34,791 nt of DNA from Microcoleus sp. FACHB-DQ6 (GTDB lineage Bacteria > Cyanobacteriota > Cyanobacteriia > Cyanobacteriales > Microcoleaceae), in NCBI GenBank assembly GCA_014695175.1, contig JACJNV010000160.1:1-34791 (forward strand). The letters are read 5' to 3'. The position numbers and the translations under genes are program-made. Positions 32,983 to 34,791 of the stretch are shown here, one piece after another (the first letter of the stretch is position 1; the number at the start of each line of letters is the position of its first letter). The notes below the pieces were generated by a model. The model made no database searches. It was not told the DNA's origin and saw only the letters and a program-made list of their open reading frames with translations.

Positions 32983-34635
32983 ATGACTGACAAATTTGAC
33001 GTATTGGTAATAGGTGCTGGCGCGGCGGGTTTGTACACAGCACTTTGCCTGCCAGAGCATTTGCACGTGGGCTTGATCAATAAAAATACCCTGCCTGTTT
33101 CTGCCAGCGATTGGGCTCAAGGAGGGATTGCCGCAGCGATCGCCCCTGAAGATTCGGCAGCACTGCACATTCAGGATACACTGGCTGCAGGAGCCGGTCT
33201 TTGCGATTTGGATGCGGTGAAATTTTTAGTTGAGGAAGCTTCAGCCTGCATTGACTCCCTGGTGAAAATGGGCGTTGCATTCGATCGCACCGGCCCAGAT
33301 TTAGCCCTCACCCTAGAAGCAGCCCACTCCCGCCGCCGAGTTCTCCACGCCGCCGACACTACGGGCAAAGCCGTGATCAGTACGCTGACAGCAAAAGTAT
33401 TGAGCCGCAAAAACATTCAACTCGTATCTCCTGCCTTTGCTTTGAGTCTGTGGCTAGACGAAACCGGGCGCTGCCAGGGGATTAGCTCGATTTGTGGCTC
33501 ACAAGTCAAGTGGCTGCAGGCCAAAGCCGTGGTGCTGGCGACAGGCGGCGGCGGGCAGGTTTTTGCTCAAACGACCAATCCGTCGGTAAGTACCGGGGAC
33601 GGGGTGGCAATTGCGTGGCGCGCCGGGGCGCTGCTGCGAGACTTAGAATTTGTGCAGTTTCACCCGACGGCGCTGAGCACAGCGGGCGCGCCTCGGTTTC
33701 TCATTAGCGAAGCGGTGCGGGGAGAAGGAGCTCATTTGGTTGACAGTAAGGGATATCGCTTTGCTTTTGACTTTCACCCCAGCGGGGAACTCGCGCCTCG
33801 GGATGTTGTCAGCCGCGCTATTTTCCGCCACTTGCAGAAGACGGGGGAACCTCATGTTTGGCTGGATTTGCGGCCGATTGCGGTCGATCGACTGCGCTAC
33901 AGGTTTCCCAATATTATTCAAGTGTGCGCTGATTGGGGAATTGATATTTTTTCCGAACCGGTGCCGGTGACGCCCGCGGCCCATTACTGGATGGGAGGAA
34001 TTGTCGCTGACAAGTTCAACCAAACATCCATTCCCGGGTTGTACGCGGTGGGAGAAACTGCAAGCACGGGGGTACACGGCGCTAATCGGTTGGCGAGCAA
34101 TTCGCTGCTGGAATGTCTGGTTTTTGGGGCGCAGATGGGACTTTTGCAGCTAGAAGGTGGAACGCCCGAGGCATTCGCCGATCAGTTTGAGGCGGGGGAA
34201 ATCTTGGAAAAATCGATTTCTGAAAAGGACATTGAGGCGATCGAAAAGTTGCGGGTCGAATTGCCGAATTTGGTGTGGCAGAGTGCGGGAATTTGCCGGG
34301 GACAGCGGGATTTGGAAAGTGCGATCGTCCAACTTGAGATTTGGCGGCAAGAATTTGCTTCGTTACCTTTGAGTCAAACGCTTGATAATTTACGGCCCGG
34401 ACAAATTATTGATTTTTCCCCTGCTGAGGCGGAAAATAGCTCGATTTTGCGAAATTGGGGAGAAGTGGGGAATTTATTGGATATCGGCTATTTAATTGTC
34501 AAAAGTGCTGCGTTTCGCACCGAAAGTCGCGGCGGTCATTACCGAGTGGACTATCCCCTCACCGATCCGGATTGGTGCAGCCATACTTTAATTAACCAAT
34601 CCAATTGGTACAAATCTCCGCGAATAGAAGATTGA
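32983..34635 (+). CDS. nadB: L-aspartate oxidase
   Basis: NadB oxidises aspartate to iminoaspartate for quinolinate and NAD synthesis, using FAD. The 550-residue protein has the dinucleotide motif DVLVIGAGAAGLYTALC (5-21), SDWAQGGIAAAI, HSRRRVLHAADTTGKAV (about 105-121) and RDLEFVQFHPTAL. APRDVVSRAIF carries the catalytic arginine, and GLYAVGETASTGVHGANRLASNSLLECLVFGAQ is the second FAD-binding segment. The C-terminal helical domain (LESAIVQLEIWRQEF) is present. The succinate dehydrogenase/fumarate reductase flavoprotein family is excluded by the NadB-type HSRRRVLHAAD loop and single-chain form. nadA and nadC are not seen nearby. Confidence 0.96.
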   Translation: MTDKFDVLVIGAGAAGLYTALCLPEHLHVGLINKNTLPVSASDWAQGGIAAAIAPEDSAALHIQDTLAAGAGLCDLDAVKFLVEEASACIDSLVKMGVAFDRTGPDLALTLEAAHSRRRVLHAADTTGKAVISTLTAKVLSRKNIQLVSPAFALSLWLDETGRCQGISSICGSQVKWLQAKAVVLATGGGGQVFAQTTNPSVSTGDGVAIAWRAGALLRDLEFVQFHPTALSTAGAPRFLISEAVRGEGAHLVDSKGYRFAFDFHPSGELAPRDVVSRAIFRHLQKTGEPHVWLDLRPIAVDRLRYRFPNIIQVCADWGIDIFSEPVPVTPAAHYWMGGIVADKFNQTSIPGLYAVGETASTGVHGANRLASNSLLECLVFGAQMGLLQLEGGTPEAFADQFEAGEILEKSISEKDIEAIEKLRVELPNLVWQSAGICRGQRDLESAIVQLEIWRQEFASLPLSQTLDNLRPGQIIDFSPAEAENSSILRNWGEVGNLLDIGYLIVKSAAFRTESRGGHYRVDYPLTDPDWCSHTLINQSNWYKSPRIED

Positions 34636-34656
34636 AAATTTATTGAAAATTTGGGG

Positions 34657-34791
34657 TCAGCGCGTTCCCGTACCGTCACTTTCGGGGTTCCCGTTCGGGG
34701 GTGGTTCGTATTCTTTTGGGTCATTTGGAAACCTAGAGGTTTGTGCAACTGTCCAAACTCTCGGGGTCGATGGCGTCGGACTCTCGCCCGT
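34657..34791 (-). CDS. Possible C-terminal end of a minus-strand protein (cut by window end)
   Basis: From the window edge inward the minus strand is open for 44 codons (WTVAQTSRFPNDPKEYEPPP, then NGNPESDGTGTR) before a TGA at 34657-34659. The Pro/Gly/Asn-rich tail is plausible as a protein C-terminus, but too short to name. If real it converges on nadB. Confidence 0.4.
   Translation of the reverse strand, partial: TGESPTPSTPRVWTVAQTSRFPNDPKEYEPPPNGNPESDGTGTR

Overview
The window looks like chromosome of a filamentous, probably non-heterocystous cyanobacterium of the Oscillatoria/Microcoleus type. The evidence is photosystem genes (3' end of psbA, psbU, a PsbP-like lipoprotein, a high-light-inducible protein), both cyanophycin genes, very frequent GCGATCGC (HIP1) octamers, and heptanucleotide tandem repeats and hairpin REP-like repeats between genes. 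The taxon is inferred from gene content and repeat style, not from a marker gene.

Layout. 1-3.3 kb: the psbA 3' end with a strong terminator, a membrane-anchored Ig-like (BIG2) protein, a GNAT acetyltransferase and the fused precorrin methyltransferase cbiET/cobL. 3.3-7.7 kb is accessory: an uncharacterised two-gene unit converges on a 1141-residue single-chain MmeI-like (type IIL) restriction-modification enzyme. 8.0-12.0 kb holds cphA and cphB on the minus strand, divergent from trmD. 13.1-15.2 kb holds a frameshifted zinc-ribbon gene, ispF, and a coupled pair encoding a PD-(D/E)xK-like protein and a PIN-domain protein. 15.2-17.9 kb: an oligopeptide-type ABC solute-binding lipoprotein and larB. 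17.9-19.6 kb: REP hairpins and an IS200/IS605-type element carrying an intact TnpB but no TnpA. 19.7-22.4 kb: an unknown conserved gene, hli with an HLR1-like RpaB site, a PsbP-like lipoprotein and maf. 22.5-29.4 kb: an RTX-repeat protein, eno, argC, cysA, a low-temperature-induced-type secreted protein and hisF. 29.9-30.5 kb: a decayed second TnpB. 31.0-34.6 kb: an FHA-cyclase, psbU and nadB, then the edge of a possible further minus-strand gene.

Most genes are single housekeeping units (photosynthesis, cofactor, amino acid and nitrogen-storage metabolism) separated by repeat-rich spacers, with few operons. Clear functional coupling is seen only for cphB-cphA (breakdown and synthesis of cyanophycin), the 3.5-4.2 kb pair and the 14.1-15.2 kb pair. 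The accessory content most worth attention is the PD-(D/E)xK/PIN pair, the MmeI-like enzyme with its neighbouring small pair, and the two TnpB loci sharing a terminal motif. Two perfectly phased 7-nt repeat leaders that run to or nearly to the start codons of maf and cysA also stand out. No rRNA, tRNA or CRISPR array was recognised.
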